Below, piece after piece: positions 26,859 through 38,805 of a DNA stretch of 64,000 nt. The translations under genes and the position numbers were made by a program. The stretch spans positions 5,316,501 through 5,380,500 of the forward strand of contig NZ_CP012184.1 of NCBI RefSeq assembly GCF_001420995.1, written 5' to 3'. The stretch's first letter is position 1. The number at the start of each line of letters is the position of its first letter. A model generated the notes under the pieces. The model worked only from the letters and a program-made list of their open reading frames with translations. It searched no databases and was not told where the DNA came from. Source of the DNA: Pseudonocardia sp. EC080619-01 (GTDB lineage: Bacteria; Actinomycetota; Actinomycetes; Mycobacteriales; Pseudonocardiaceae).

Positions 26859-28234
26859 CCGAGCAGCTTCTTCTGCACCTTGCCCATCGGGTTGCGGGGC
26901 AGCGCGTCGACGAACACGACCTCGCGCGGCCGCTTGTGCCAGGACAGCTGCGACGCGACGTGGTCGATGAGCGCCTCCGCCGTGCCCTCACCGACGACGA
27001 AGGCGACGATCCGCTGGCCCAGGTCCGGGTCCGGGGCCCCGACGACGGCGACCTCGGCGACCCCGGGGTGGTCCATCAGCACGGCCTCGATCTCGCCGGA
27101 CCCGATCCGGTACCCGCCGGACTTGATCAGGTCGGTGGACTCGCGGCCGACGATGCGGTGGAACCCGCCCGGCTCGCGTACGGCGAGGTTGCCGGTGCGG
27201 AACCAGCCGTCGCCCGCCCAGCACTCGTCGTTCGCGTCGGGGCGGTTGAGGTAGCCGCCGAACAGCATCGGGCCGCGGACCTCGAGCCGCCCGACCGTCT
27301 CGCCGTCGTCGGGGACCTCGCCGGTCTCGCCGTCGGCCGCGGGCAGCAGCCGGGTCTCCGCGCCGGGGACCGGCATCCCGACCCAGCCCGCGCGCCGCTC
27401 GCCGGACGCCCGTGCGCTCAGCGTGATCATGGTCTCGGTCATGCCGTACCGCTCGACCGGCGCCTGCCCGGTCAGACCGGCGATCCGCTCGAACAGCGTC
27501 GCCGGCAGCGGCGCGCTGCCCGAGACCAGCAGCCGGGCCCGGCCGAGCGCCCGCGCCGACTCCGGGTCCTCCACGATCCGGTTCCAGACCGTCGGGACGC
27601 CGAAGTACATCGTCCCGCCGGCCGCGGCGTAGCGGGCCGGCTGCGGCTTCACCGTGTGCACCACCCGCGAGCCGCGGCGCAGCGCCCCGAGCACGCCGAG
27701 GATCAGGCCGTGCACGTGGAACAGGGGGAGACCGTGCACGACCGTGTCGTCCGGGGTCCAGTCCCAGACGTCGAACAGGCCGTCCAGGCCGGACGCGATG
27801 GCCCGGCCGGAGAGCTGAGCGCCCTTCGGGGCGCCGGTGGTCCCCGAGGTGTAGAGCAGCATCGCCGTGCGCTCGGGATCGATCTCGCGGAGGGAGACCG
27901 CGGCGCCGCCCGGGACGACCGCGGGCAGGTCGACGCCGTCGGGACGGTCCCCGGCCCACGCCGTCGCACCGGAGTCGCGCAGCACGTGGCCGCGCTCGGC
28001 CGGCCCGGAGTCCGGGGGGACCGGCACCACGGGGACGCCGGCCAGGATGCAGCCCGTGACCGCGACGACGGTGTCGAGCGACGCCGTCGCGTGCACCGCG
28101 ACCGGGCCGTCACCGGGGATGCCCGCGGCGAACCGGCCGGCGCGGTCGACCAGCTCCGCGCGGGACACCGCCTCGTCGCCGACGACGACGGCACGGTCGA
28201 GGTCGTGACCCGAGGTGAGCGAGGTGAGGAACAA
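26852..28234 (-). CDS. matB: Malonyl-CoA synthetase-like acyl-CoA ligase MatB
   Basis: 460 residues, adenylate-forming enzyme. ATP motif LLYTSGTTGAPKGAQLS, then PLFHVHGLILGVLGALRRG, TMYFGVPTVWNRI, LLVSGSAPLP, RYGMTETMITLS and GRESTDLIKSGGYRIGSGEIE follow the Streptomyces/Rhizobium MatB pattern closely, and LPRNPMGKVQKKLL ends with the catalytic lysine. It would make malonyl-CoA from malonate. The TTG at 28234 is chosen because AGGAG lies 7 nt before it. It follows a MatC-like carrier by 22 bp. Confidence 0.85.
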   Translation of the reverse strand: MFLTSLTSGHDLDRAVVVGDEAVSRAELVDRAGRFAAGIPGDGPVAVHATASLDTVVAVTGCILAGVPVVPVPPDSGPAERGHVLRDSGATAWAGDRPDGVDLPAVVPGGAAVSLREIDPERTAMLLYTSGTTGAPKGAQLSGRAIASGLDGLFDVWDWTPDDTVVHGLPLFHVHGLILGVLGALRRGSRVVHTVKPQPARYAAAGGTMYFGVPTVWNRIVEDPESARALGRARLLVSGSAPLPATLFERIAGLTGQAPVERYGMTETMITLSARASGERRAGWVGMPVPGAETRLLPAADGETGEVPDDGETVGRLEVRGPMLFGGYLNRPDANDECWAGDGWFRTGNLAVREPGGFHRIVGRESTDLIKSGGYRIGSGEIEAVLMDHPGVAEVAVVGAPDPDLGQRIVAFVVGEGTAEALIDHVASQLSWHKRPREVVFVDALPRNPMGKVQKKLLGQ

Positions 28235-28256
28235 CTGCGAACTCCTGACGTGACGG

Positions 28257-29546
28257 TTAGACGGCCATCGCGGGCAGCACGAGCGCACCGACCAGCGCGA
28301 GCGGGCCGATCACGACCATGGACAGGCCCCAGCGGGTCAGCAGCGCGGTCATCCGCGGCCGCTCGTCGGGGTCGACGGTGGTCGCGACCAGCGTCGCACC
28401 CACCGTGGAGAACGGCGACACGTCCACGATGGACGAGCAGACGCCGAGCGCGCAGATCAGGGCCCAGCCCGGGAGGCCGCCCTGCTGGACCAGCGGGATC
28501 GCGAGCGGGACGAGCGCGGCGAGGATGCCGGTCGTCGACGCGAACGCCGACACCAGCCCGCAGACCGCGCAGATCACGAACGCGGCGAGCAGCGGCACGG
28601 TGAGCTGCGCAGCGAGGTCGCCGAGCAGGTCGACCGCACCGATCTCCTGCAGCACGCCGACGTAGGTGATGATCCCGCCGACGAGCAGCACGGTCGACCA
28701 GTCGATCTCCTTCAGCGCGCCGCGACCGTGGTCGGGGTCGATGAGGGTGAGGGCCGCGCCGAAGGCGAAGGCGAGGACACCGACGTCGGGCTCGTTGCCG
28801 AGCACCGCGAGCACGACGACGGCCGCGACCAGGCCCAGCATCGCCGTCACCGTGATCAGGTGGATCGCCCGGAACGGCTCGCGAGCGACCGGCGGCTCGT
28901 CGTCCCCGAGCTCCGGACCGGCGCCCCCACCGGTGGTGACGGCCGTCCGGGACCGGCTGCGGGAGCCGAACATCAGGTACGACACGGCCAGCAGCACCAG
29001 GTTCGCGACGATCGCGACCGCGAACAGGGCCAGCGGGTTCAGCGGGATCCCCGCCGTGTTCGCGGTGCCCCAGGTGACGATGCCGAACAGCGACGTCGGC
29101 GCGAAACCGCCCGCGGAGAGCCCGGTGCCGATCGCGAGCGCCATCAGCATCGGGTCGATCCCGCGGCGGTGCGCGACCGACATGCCGATCGGGGCCATGA
29201 CCAGACCGCCCAGCGGCGAGCCCATCGCCGAGACGACGCCGGTGAGCACGAAGAACGTCAGCGGCAGCGCGCCGCTGCGGTCGCCCACCACGACCAGTGC
29301 CCGGTCCACGAGACGGCCGATCGTGCCGTTGGCCTTGGCGATCCCGAAGAAGAACGTGACGCCGACCAGCAGGATCAGGATGTCGACCGGGAACCCCGAG
29401 ACGATGTCGTCGAGGGCCAGGCCGGCGACGAGCAGGCCCATCCCGGCGGCGGCCGCGAACATCACGATGCCGATGTGCGAGCGCCGGACCTCGGCGATCA
29501 CGAACACCGCCGCGAACACCGCCAGCGCGATGATCTGTACCGCCAC
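28257..29546 (-). CDS. matC: MatC-like dicarboxylate (malonate) transporter
   Basis: 429 residues, about 11-12 hydrophobic helices, SLC13/MatC-type carrier (VVSAMGSPLGGLVMAPIGMSVA, SAGGFAPTSLFGIVTWGTANTAGI, VCGLVSAFASTTGILAALVPLAIPL, SPFSTVGATLVATT). It is upstream of and probably co-transcribed with matB, which makes malonate the likely substrate. matA (malonyl-CoA decarboxylase) is missing, so imported malonate would be fed to biosynthesis as malonyl-CoA. It is divergent from an IclR gene that probably controls it. Confidence 0.83.
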   Translation of the reverse strand: MAVQIIALAVFAAVFVIAEVRRSHIGIVMFAAAAGMGLLVAGLALDDIVSGFPVDILILLVGVTFFFGIAKANGTIGRLVDRALVVVGDRSGALPLTFFVLTGVVSAMGSPLGGLVMAPIGMSVAHRRGIDPMLMALAIGTGLSAGGFAPTSLFGIVTWGTANTAGIPLNPLALFAVAIVANLVLLAVSYLMFGSRSRSRTAVTTGGGAGPELGDDEPPVAREPFRAIHLITVTAMLGLVAAVVVLAVLGNEPDVGVLAFAFGAALTLIDPDHGRGALKEIDWSTVLLVGGIITYVGVLQEIGAVDLLGDLAAQLTVPLLAAFVICAVCGLVSAFASTTGILAALVPLAIPLVQQGGLPGWALICALGVCSSIVDVSPFSTVGATLVATTVDPDERPRMTALLTRWGLSMVVIGPLALVGALVLPAMAV

Positions 29547-29580
29547 GTGCCTACCCCCGTTGGTATGCGTCCTTGTCGTA

Positions 29581-29621
29581 TCGGTCCATCAGATGGCACA
29601 GTGGTTCGCTGAATGGACCGA
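29581..29621. promoter_or_regulatory. Inverted repeat between matC and the IclR gene
   Basis: TCGGTCCAT (29581-29589) and ATGGACCGA (29613-29621) are perfect inverted repeats separated by 23 bp, in the divergent promoter region. They are candidate half-sites for the neighbouring IclR regulator. Confidence 0.5.
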
Positions 29622-29660
29622 CGATGGGACCGTAATCACTCGTCCGTGAGGGGTCAAGCA

Positions 29661-30410
29661 GTGGCGGCGACGAACAGCGTGGTCTCGGCGGTGCGGGTGA
29701 TCGAGGCCGTCGGCCAGCGGCAGCCGATCGGCCTGTCCGATCTCGCCCGGGCCGTCGGGCTGCCGAAGTCCACGGTGCAGCGGACGCTGCTGACGCTGGC
29801 CGAGGTCGGCTGGTGCACCACCGACGACGTGTCGCGCTGGCGGCTGACCTACCGCGCGTTCGCGGTCGGGAACCAGGCCCGCGACGCCGGCGGCCTGCGC
29901 GACCGCGCGCTGCCCGTGCTGCACGAGCTGCAGCTCGTCACGGGGGAGACGATCCACCTGGCGGCACCGGACGGCCGGGACCTCGTCCTCATCGAGCGGC
30001 TCGACACCGCGCACCGGCTGCGTGCGTTCCTGCCGCTGGGCCACCGGATCCCGCTGCACGCCTCGGCGACCGGGCAGGCGTACCTCGCCGCGTGCCCCGA
30101 CGCCGAGATCGACGCCTACCTGCAGGGGCCGCTGCCGCCCTCCACCCGGTTCACGGTCACCGACCCGGACACGCTGCGGGACCGGCTGGCCGGTGTCCGT
30201 GAGCGCGGGTGGTCGGTGAACCCGGAGGGGCTCTCCGACGGCATCGCGGCGGTGGGGGCGGCGATCGTCGGGACCGACGGCCGTCCGGTCGGCTCGCTGT
30301 CGGTGTCCGGCCCGACCGTCCGGATGACCGCCGACGTGTTCGACGACCACGGCCGCGCCGCCGTCGACGCGGCCCGGCGGATCTCCCGCGAGCTCGGTGC
30401 CCCGGGCTGA
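29661..30410 (+). CDS. IclR-family regulator of the malonate genes
   Basis: 249 residues. The winged HTH is NSVVSAVRVIEAVGQRQPIGLSDLARAVGLPKSTVQRTLLTLAEVGW; the ligand domain includes GQAYLAACPDAEIDAYL and VGAAIVGTDGRPVGSLSVSGPTVRM. The GTG at 29661 has GAGGGG 7 nt before it; an in-frame ATG at 29613 lies inside the inverted repeat and is less likely. It is divergent from matC, so malonate or malonyl-CoA sensing is the natural guess. Confidence 0.85.
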   Translation: MAATNSVVSAVRVIEAVGQRQPIGLSDLARAVGLPKSTVQRTLLTLAEVGWCTTDDVSRWRLTYRAFAVGNQARDAGGLRDRALPVLHELQLVTGETIHLAAPDGRDLVLIERLDTAHRLRAFLPLGHRIPLHASATGQAYLAACPDAEIDAYLQGPLPPSTRFTVTDPDTLRDRLAGVRERGWSVNPEGLSDGIAAVGAAIVGTDGRPVGSLSVSGPTVRMTADVFDDHGRAAVDAARRISRELGAPG

Positions 30411-30424
30411 CCCGCCCGACGCGA

Positions 30425-30461
30425 CGGAGCCCGCCACCCCGGGACGGGGGGACGGGCTCCG
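30425..30461. terminator. Terminator between IclR gene and acn
   Basis: CGGAGCCCG (30425-30433) and CGGGCTCCG (30453-30461) form a perfect 9-bp stem around a GC-rich 19-nt loop, between convergent stops at 30410 and 30480. Confidence 0.75.
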
Positions 30462-30479
30462 CGTGTGGTGGTGTGCGCG

Positions 30480-33287
<2,808 letters not shown>

Positions 33288-33620
33288 TTGGTGGTCCCTC
33301 CCGTGGTGGTGGGCGTGCTGCGTCCGGTTTCGGTGAGCGGCAGGCCGTTCGCGACCGGGCTGCTCACCGGCGTCGTGTCGGAGTCTCGCGCACCGCCTCT
33401 GACACGGCAGCGCGGACCCTGGTGACCCAAATAGTACGCCTGTCCTATAAGCCGCGCGAGGCGGGTGTGGTGCCCGTCGCGTCGCCCGAGCGGCGGACGG
33501 GAGCGCTGCGCCCGGTGTGTCGCACGTGGTCGGCGGGGCAGGAGTGGCACCCTTCGTCGCGATCAACGGGCCCTCGCACCCCGAGCGCGGCCCGTACCCG
33601 CTCCGAGGGGAGGACGACGC
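33288..33620. other. 333-bp divergent regulatory region between acn and ripA
   Basis: No gene is supported here. It holds the AcnR-type operator (33431-33448), a TACTAT -10-like box reading towards acn inside that operator, a roughly 140-nt untranslated acn leader, and GGGGAGG before the ripA GTG. Confidence 0.6.
33431..33448. promoter_or_regulatory. AcnR operator upstream of acn
   Basis: ATAGTACGCCTGTCCTAT, an 18-bp palindrome with one mismatched pair. Read on the acn strand it contains AGGAC-aggc-GTACT, an exact fit to the inner part of the corynebacterial AcnR consensus CAGNACnnncGTACTG. It is an AT-rich island in a GC-rich region and overlaps the likely acn -10 box. Confidence 0.8.
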
Positions 33621-34997
33621 GTGACGCGCAAGCGTGTGCCGACGGCCGTCGGCGTGCTGGCGCTGCTCGGCGCCGTACTCCTCGCGACGCCGTCGGTCGG
33701 TGCGGCGGGTGTCGTCACCACCGCGGCGACGACCGTTCCCGGAGCGCCGGCACAGCCGCCGCCCCCGCCGCCCAACCCGGGCGACGACGAGCTGGAGCAG
33801 AGCCGGCAGGGCGTGCAGGAGCGGACCGCGGAGGTCGGCAGGCTCACCGCCCGGCTCGCCGAGCTCGACGGGCAGCTCGAACAGCTGCAGATCCAGGTCG
33901 CCGCCCGCAACGAGGAGGCGCTCGAGGCCCGCGACACCGCGGACACCGCGGGCCGGGAGGCCGAGTCGGCCGCGGCCCGCGCGCTCGACGCCCGCCGGGC
34001 CACCGAGGAGGCGGGTCGCGCGGTCGACGACGCCCGGACCCGGCTCGACTCGTTCGTCGGCGACGTCTACACCCACGGTCTCGACCTCGGCCCGCTCGGG
34101 CTGCTGTCCCGGGCGACCGACCCGCAGGACCTCGTGGACCGCGCGCGGCTGACCGACGCGCTCAGCGAGGACCAGGCCGCCGTGCTGGAACAGCTGCAGC
34201 AGGCCCGGATCGCCCAGGCCAACGCGGACTCGCTCGCGCGGGCCGCGCAGGAGGAGGCCGACCGGCGGCGCGCCGCCGCCGAGGAGGCGTCGGCCGCCGC
34301 CGACGACGCGCTGGCCTCCGCCGCCGCGTCCGCCGACGAGCAACAGGGCCGCCTCGACGGCGTGCGGGCCGAGCGGGCGGGCGTCCAGGCACGTCTGGAC
34401 GCGGCCGAGAACGCCGACGCCGGGCTGCGTGCCCAGCGGCAGCGGTTCGACGCCTGGCAGGCCGAGCAGGCGCGGCTGCAGGCCGAGGCCGACCGGCGTG
34501 CCCGGCAGGAGGCCCGCAGCCGGGTCGCGCGGGAGGAGGCGCCGTCGGACTCCGGGCCGGCGCCGCGCCGTACCGGGTCGTCCGCGGTCGAGATGGTGAT
34601 CGACCGCGCGATGGCGCAGATCGGCACGATCTACGCCTGGGGCGGCGGCAACTCCCGCGGCCCGACCACCGGCATCCGCGACGGCGGCGTCGCCGACTCC
34701 TACGGCGACTACAACAAGGTCGGCTTCGACTGCTCCGGGCTGATGCTCTACGCGTTCGCCGGCGCCGGCATCGACCTGCCGCGCTACAGCGGGAACCAGG
34801 CGGACGCCGGCGAGCAGGTGTCGATCTCGGACATGCAGCGCGGCGACATGCTCTCCTGGGCGGAGAACGGCCGGACCCACCACATCGCGATGTACCTGGG
34901 CGACGGCAAGATGATCGAGGCGCCGTACTCCGGGGCACGGGTGAAGATCTCGCCGGTGCGCTACGACGGGCTGAACAAGGTCACCCGGCTGCTCTGA
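33621..34997 (+). CDS. ripA: NlpC/P60 peptidoglycan endopeptidase, RipA type
   Basis: 458 residues. Signal peptide at 1-28 ([21 protein letters not shown]), a proline-rich bend, then a coiled-coil region of about 250 residues ([33 protein letters not shown] and alanine-rich repeats) and a C-terminal NlpC/P60 domain. The catalytic cysteine is in [14 protein letters not shown] and the histidine in [32 protein letters not shown] is typical of RipA. It cuts peptide stems during septum splitting. The GTG has GGGGAGG upstream. Divergent from acn, as in mycobacteria; no ripB follows. Confidence 0.93.
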   Translation: MTRKRVPTAVGVLALLGAVLLATPSVGAAGVVTTAATTVPGAPAQPPPPPPNPGDDELEQSRQGVQERTAEVGRLTARLAELDGQLEQLQIQVAARNEEALEARDTADTAGREAESAAARALDARRATEEAGRAVDDARTRLDSFVGDVYTHGLDLGPLGLLSRATDPQDLVDRARLTDALSEDQAAVLEQLQQARIAQANADSLARAAQEEADRRRAAAEEASAAADDALASAAASADEQQGRLDGVRAERAGVQARLDAAENADAGLRAQRQRFDAWQAEQARLQAEADRRARQEARSRVAREEAPSDSGPAPRRTGSSAVEMVIDRAMAQIGTIYAWGGGNSRGPTTGIRDGGVADSYGDYNKVGFDCSGLMLYAFAGAGIDLPRYSGNQADAGEQVSISDMQRGDMLSWAENGRTHHIAMYLGDGKMIEAPYSGARVKISPVRYDGLNKVTRLL

Positions 34998-35074
34998 GGG
35001 CCGCGGTCCCCGCGGAACATCGGGGACGCGGTCGTCGTTGGACCGGGCGGAACCGACACAGGGAGGTCAGATCG

Positions 35075-35587
35075 ATGACCGAGACTGCGATCCTCGCCGG
35101 CGGCTGCTTCTGGGGCGTGCAGGAACTCCTCCGCGTGCGCCCGGGCATCGTCTCCACCAGGGTCGGGTACTCCGGCGACCCGAACACCCCGAACGCGACC
35201 TACCGCAACCACGGCGACCACGCCGAGGCCGTCGAGATCGTGTTCGACCCCGAGCGGATCGGCTACCGGGAGATCCTGGAGTTCTTCTTCCAGATCCACG
35301 ACCCGTCGACGAAGGACCGGCAGGGCAACGACGTCGGGCGCAGCTACCGCTCCGCGATCTACTACACGACCGAGGAGCAGAAGGCGGTCGCGCTCGACAC
35401 GATCGCCGACGTGGACGCCTCGAAGCTGTGGCCGGGGCCCGCGACCACCGACGTGGTCACGGCCGGTGACTTCTGGGAGGCCGAGCCGGAGCACCAGGAC
35501 TACCTGCAGAAGTACCCCTACGGCTACACCTGCCACTTCCCGCGCCCGGACTGGGTGCTGCCGAAGCGGGCGGCCAGCACGAGCTGA
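35075..35587 (+). CDS. msrA: Peptide-methionine (S)-S-oxide reductase MsrA
   Basis: 170 residues. The catalytic GCFWG lies at residues 10-14, followed by [25 protein letters not shown] and [28 protein letters not shown], which are invariant in MsrA. It repairs oxidised methionine in the cytoplasm. GGGAGG precedes the ATG. It is transcribed alone, ending at the hairpin at 35604-35636. Confidence 0.96.
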   Translation: MTETAILAGGCFWGVQELLRVRPGIVSTRVGYSGDPNTPNATYRNHGDHAEAVEIVFDPERIGYREILEFFFQIHDPSTKDRQGNDVGRSYRSAIYYTTEEQKAVALDTIADVDASKLWPGPATTDVVTAGDFWEAEPEHQDYLQKYPYGYTCHFPRPDWVLPKRAASTS

Positions 35588-35603
35588 CCCGCCACACCGC
35601 ACG

Positions 35604-35636
35604 GGGCCGGTCCGCGACGACGTCGCGGGTCGGCCC
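35604..35636 (+). terminator. Terminator after msrA
   Basis: GGGCCGGTCCGCGAC and GTCGCGGGTCGGCCC pair over 15 bp except for one internal 2-base mismatch, starting 17 bp after the msrA stop. Confidence 0.7.
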
Positions 35637-35782
35637 TGGCCGTGTGCAGAGCCCGATTCGTCACTTCTGATGAGATGCGGCCGGCACCCTGGCCGCCCGG
35701 TTAACGACACCGCCGCAACCCTCGAACCTGCAGTGACGAGCGCGGTCGCCGACACCACGCTCCCTGCAGATCGGAAGCGTCG

Positions 35783-36415
35783 ATGACCCGGCCGCAGTAC
35801 CCGTCCGACCCGCACCTTCCCCCGTCCGGGGTGCGCCCGCCCATGGACCCGCGGCACCAGCCGGACCCGCGGTACCAGCCGGACCGGCGGCACCAGGCGG
35901 GACAGCGAACCGGTGCAGGGTCGTACGGCGGGACGGCCGCACCGGTGGCCGGAGGACACCCCGGCACGGGAATCGAGCCGTGGCGTCCCGGCGAGCTCGC
36001 CGCCCCCCAGCGCGCTGCGACCGGTCTCGCCATGAAGCGTCGGCATCCCGTGGCCGTCTGGCTCGGACTCCCGCTGATCACCCTCGGGATCTACAGCCTG
36101 GTCTGGTATTACAAGATCCACCGGGAGATGGCCGAGTTCGACCCCCGCCGTCAGGTCCCGGTCGCCGGCCCGATGCTCGTCCTCCTCCTTCTGGGGTGGA
36201 CGGTGATCGCTCCGCTGATCTCCTTCTACAACACCGGTCGACGCATCGCCGACGCGCAGCGGTCCGCCGGTCTGGCCGTGACCTGCAACCCGGTCGTCGG
36301 GCTGCTCCTCTGCTTCGTGTTCGGGCTGCAGACGCTGTACTACCAGGCCGAGCTGAACCGCATCGTCGACGCCTACCGCGTCCCGGAGCGCACCCAGGTC
36401 GTGCTCGCCGGCTGA
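35783..36415 (+). CDS. DUF4234 membrane protein
   Basis: 210 residues. The first about 80 are disordered, rich in proline, glutamine and arginine (RHQPDPRYQPDRRHQ). Then comes a DUF4234-type membrane region with about three helices: HPVAVWLGLPLITLGIYSLVWYYKIHREMAEF, VLLLLGWTVIAPLISFYNTGRRI and VVGLLLCFVFGLQTLYYQAELNRI. The function of the family is unknown. GGAAG precedes the ATG. The 195-bp gap before it holds only the msrA terminator and a promoter region. Confidence 0.8.
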   Translation: MTRPQYPSDPHLPPSGVRPPMDPRHQPDPRYQPDRRHQAGQRTGAGSYGGTAAPVAGGHPGTGIEPWRPGELAAPQRAATGLAMKRRHPVAVWLGLPLITLGIYSLVWYYKIHREMAEFDPRRQVPVAGPMLVLLLLGWTVIAPLISFYNTGRRIADAQRSAGLAVTCNPVVGLLLCFVFGLQTLYYQAELNRIVDAYRVPERTQVVLAG

Positions 36416-36434
36416 CCCCGCCCGAGGCCGGGTG

Positions 36435-37004
36435 TCAGGCCCGCCCGCGGGCCTCCGCGCGGTGCCCGTTCTCGACGGACCCCCGCACGACCTGGACCTT
36501 GTCGCCGATCTGCAGGGTGTCGAAGAACCGCTTCGCGTCGGCCCGCTGCAGCTTCACGCAGCCGGCCGACTCGCGGGACAGGTCACCGCCGTGGAAGGCG
36601 ACGCCGCCGTCGGCGAAGAACACCGAGTACGGCATCCGCGCGGGCCGGCCGTCGGGGCCCGGGTACTCGCCGCTGCGGTGGTCGGCCTCCTTGCGGTAGA
36701 CGCGGAAGGAGTGCCCGACCGGGGTCTCCTTGCCGGCCTCTCCCGTCGTGACCCGGAACGGGCCCCGCTCGACCGTCCCGCCGGACACGAGCCACGCCTG
36801 CCGCGTCTCGAGATCGACGCACGCCCGCACCGACGCCGAGCAGGGCGTTCCCGGCGCCGCGGGCTCCGCGTGCGCGGCCGCAGCGACCCGGCTCTGCTCG
36901 GGATCGGCCGTCGCGACCGCCGTGCCGCCGAGCCCGACACCGGTCACCAGGACCAGGCCGGTCACCACCGCCGCCCGGCGTCGCCGCCGCTCACGGTCAC
37001 CCAT
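36435..37004 (-). CDS. L,D-transpeptidase (YkuD) family protein
   Basis: 189 residues with an N-terminal signal or anchor helix (RRAAVVTGLVLVTGVGLGGTAVATA). The YkuD active site is FHGGDLSRESAGCVKLQRADAKRFF: histidine, serine-glycine context and catalytic cysteine all present. The upstream text VDLETRQAWLVSGG and TGEAGKETPVGHSFRVYRK fits. It should make or modify 3-3 crosslinks or anchor proteins to peptidoglycan. It lacks the Ig-like domains of mycobacterial Ldt enzymes. GGAGGG lies upstream of the ATG. Confidence 0.88.
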   Translation of the reverse strand: MGDRERRRRRAAVVTGLVLVTGVGLGGTAVATADPEQSRVAAAAHAEPAAPGTPCSASVRACVDLETRQAWLVSGGTVERGPFRVTTGEAGKETPVGHSFRVYRKEADHRSGEYPGPDGRPARMPYSVFFADGGVAFHGGDLSRESAGCVKLQRADAKRFFDTLQIGDKVQVVRGSVENGHRAEARGRA

Positions 37005-37337
37005 CGCGCACCGTCCCTCCGCCGTCGCGTCCACCCCTCACCCGGACGGGTGGTGTCGCGGACCGACCTCCGGTGGACGCCCCCGGTGCGGCGGCGGTTG
37101 CCGCGGAACCCGGTCCCGCGACGAGAGGGAGGCCAGGGGCGGCGAGCGGGCGGCCCGGAGCGACGACGGTGCGCCGACCTGCGTCCTGACCCGGTGTGAC
37201 GTGCGCCGGTCGTGGACCGCGTCACGCGTGATCCTCGTCGCGAGACGATGTCTCGAAGCAATAACGGGGGTACTTCTCGGTGATCGGGTCCTCACCGGCG
37301 GTCGTGGGACCCGACGACCTGATCTCGAGGAGGAACG
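37005..37337. other. 333-bp intergenic region with possible stress-sigma promoter
   Basis: No gene is supported. GTCT (37250-37253), 14 bp, GGGTAC (37268-37273) resembles the SigB/SigF-type GTTT-N14-GGGTAT promoter reading towards the membrane protein gene at 37338; the match is imperfect. The rest is GC-rich with no clear structure. Confidence 0.35.
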
Positions 37338-37931
37338 ATGCGCACAGCCGACGGCCCGGGACGCACCGGCCCACGGCCCGCCCCGGGCAGCGCCGACCGG
37401 ATGCGCCGCTCGGCGGCCCGCTGGGAGGACGTGCTGGCGGTCGGGCTCGGCCTGCTCGTCGCCGTCGGCCTGCTCGTCGCCTGGATGGCGGGGACCTCCG
37501 CGCACGGCACCGTCGTCGAGCGTGGCGCCACCGAGTCAGCGGAACGCACCGCGGTGCCGGCGCAGGTCACCGACCGGACGACCGCGGTGAGCGACATGCA
37601 GACCGGTCAGCAGGCCGTCACCGTCGGCTGGACCGCTCCCGACGGAGCGGCGCGCAGCGGGGAGACCTCGGTCCCCGGGCTCTACCAGGTGGGGGACCGG
37701 ATCACGGTCTGGGTGGGGCCCGACGGTGAGCTGACGCCGCCGCCGTCGACCCCCTCGGATGCCGTGACGGTCGGCGTGGCGGCCGCGTTCATGACGCTCG
37801 TCGCCTGGGGCGTGGTGCTGGCGGGTGCGGGCCATCTCGGCTTCCGCTGGACCGCGCGCCGGTTCGCGCACGCGTGGCAGGTCGACTGGGCCGACCACGA
37901 GCCGCACTGGTCGGGCCGCCGCCGCGCCTGA
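37338..37931 (+). CDS. Membrane protein resembling the Rv1733c family
   Basis: 197 residues. Two transmembrane helices, at about 32-52 (VLAVGLGLLVAVGLLVAWMAG) and 144-168 (VTVGVAAAFMTLVAWGVVLAGAGH), flank an extracytoplasmic domain of about 90 residues containing AVTVGWTAPDGAARSGETSVPGLYQVGDRITVWVGPDGELTPPP. This layout is that of the actinobacterial Rv1733c-like proteins, which belong to the dormancy regulon in mycobacteria; function unknown. GAGGAGG precedes the ATG. Confidence 0.75.
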   Translation: MRTADGPGRTGPRPAPGSADRMRRSAARWEDVLAVGLGLLVAVGLLVAWMAGTSAHGTVVERGATESAERTAVPAQVTDRTTAVSDMQTGQQAVTVGWTAPDGAARSGETSVPGLYQVGDRITVWVGPDGELTPPPSTPSDAVTVGVAAAFMTLVAWGVVLAGAGHLGFRWTARRFAHAWQVDWADHEPHWSGRRRA

Positions 37932-37944
37932 CCCTCCCCGGCGC

Positions 37945-38774
37945 TCAGCCCCCGGTGGCCCGGCGTGCCCAGGACACCAGCTCCGGCACGGTCGTGCCGG
38001 GCTCGCGGGCCCAGCCGAAGTGCGGGCGCCTGCCGCCGGCCGGGAGCCGGCGGCGCGTGACGTCGGCGGAGCGGAACATCCCGATCAGCGCCTCCGCCGA
38101 CGCGGGCGGGGCGAGCCGGTCGCCCTCGAAGGTCACTCCCAGGACGGGCAGGTGGACGGCCGCGATCGACGGTCCGTGGTCGACCCGCGGGGTCCCGAAC
38201 GCCAGCCGCCCCGTCCGGGCCCACCGGCCCCAGTCGGCCATCTGGCCGCGCGCCTCACGCCCGGCGAAGCCGACCCGGTCGCCGGGGAAGTGCCCCAGCA
38301 ACCGCGACGTGGCGACGGCCGCCTGGGTCCGCAGCAGGTGCACCGGCCCCCACGCCCGCCAGTGCACGCTGCCCGACGCGACGAGCGCGAGGCCCTCGAC
38401 CCGGTCCGGGTGCCGGGCGGCGTACGCGGCCGCCAGGTGCCCGCCGAGGCTGTGCCCGACGAGCAGTACCGGCGCGCCGGGCAGCTGCTCCCGCACCGTG
38501 TCGACGGCGGCGGAGAGGTCGCCGACGAGGTCGTCGTAGCCGTGGTCGTTCCGGCGTGACGGCGGGGGAGCGGGCCGGGCCTGGTGCCCGCGCAGCTCGG
38601 TGACCGCGGCGGACGTCCCGGCCTCCGCAGCGCGGTGAGCAGCGGCGTGTAGAACGACGCCCGCATCCCCATTGCCGGCACGACCAGCAGGACGGGCGCC
38701 GCCGGGTCGTCGGCGGCGTGCACGGTCAGCTCGAGCGGCGCCGGTGTGGGCAGCGCCAGGGTCGTGACGGTCAC
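37945..38774 (-). pseudogene. Alpha/beta hydrolase broken by a frameshift
   Basis: The N-terminal part (from GTG 38774, TVTTLALPTPAPLELTVHAADDPAAPVLLVVPAMGM...YTPLLTALR) and the C-terminal part (EAGTSAAVTELRGHQ..., then LLVGHSLGGHLAAAYAARHPDRVEGLAL with the GHSLG nucleophile elbow, to 37945) are in different frames. The junction lies near 38621-38630 (GCCTCCGCAG); one extra base there would restore a protein of about 276 residues. The rest is undamaged and has no internal stop in either part, so this is a recent mutation or a base-calling error. The gene was probably an esterase/lipase-type enzyme. Confidence 0.75.
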
Positions 38775-38805
38775 GCCCGTGATGATCCCCGGCGGCCCGG
38801 CCGGA

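Noticed and set aside
33288-34883. Continuation of the aconitase reading frame for 1.6 kb upstream, which would give a 1467-residue protein
   Set aside because: The extension lies antisense to ripA and has no family sequence; high GC keeps stop codons rare. The GTG at 33287 gives the normal aconitase N-terminus.
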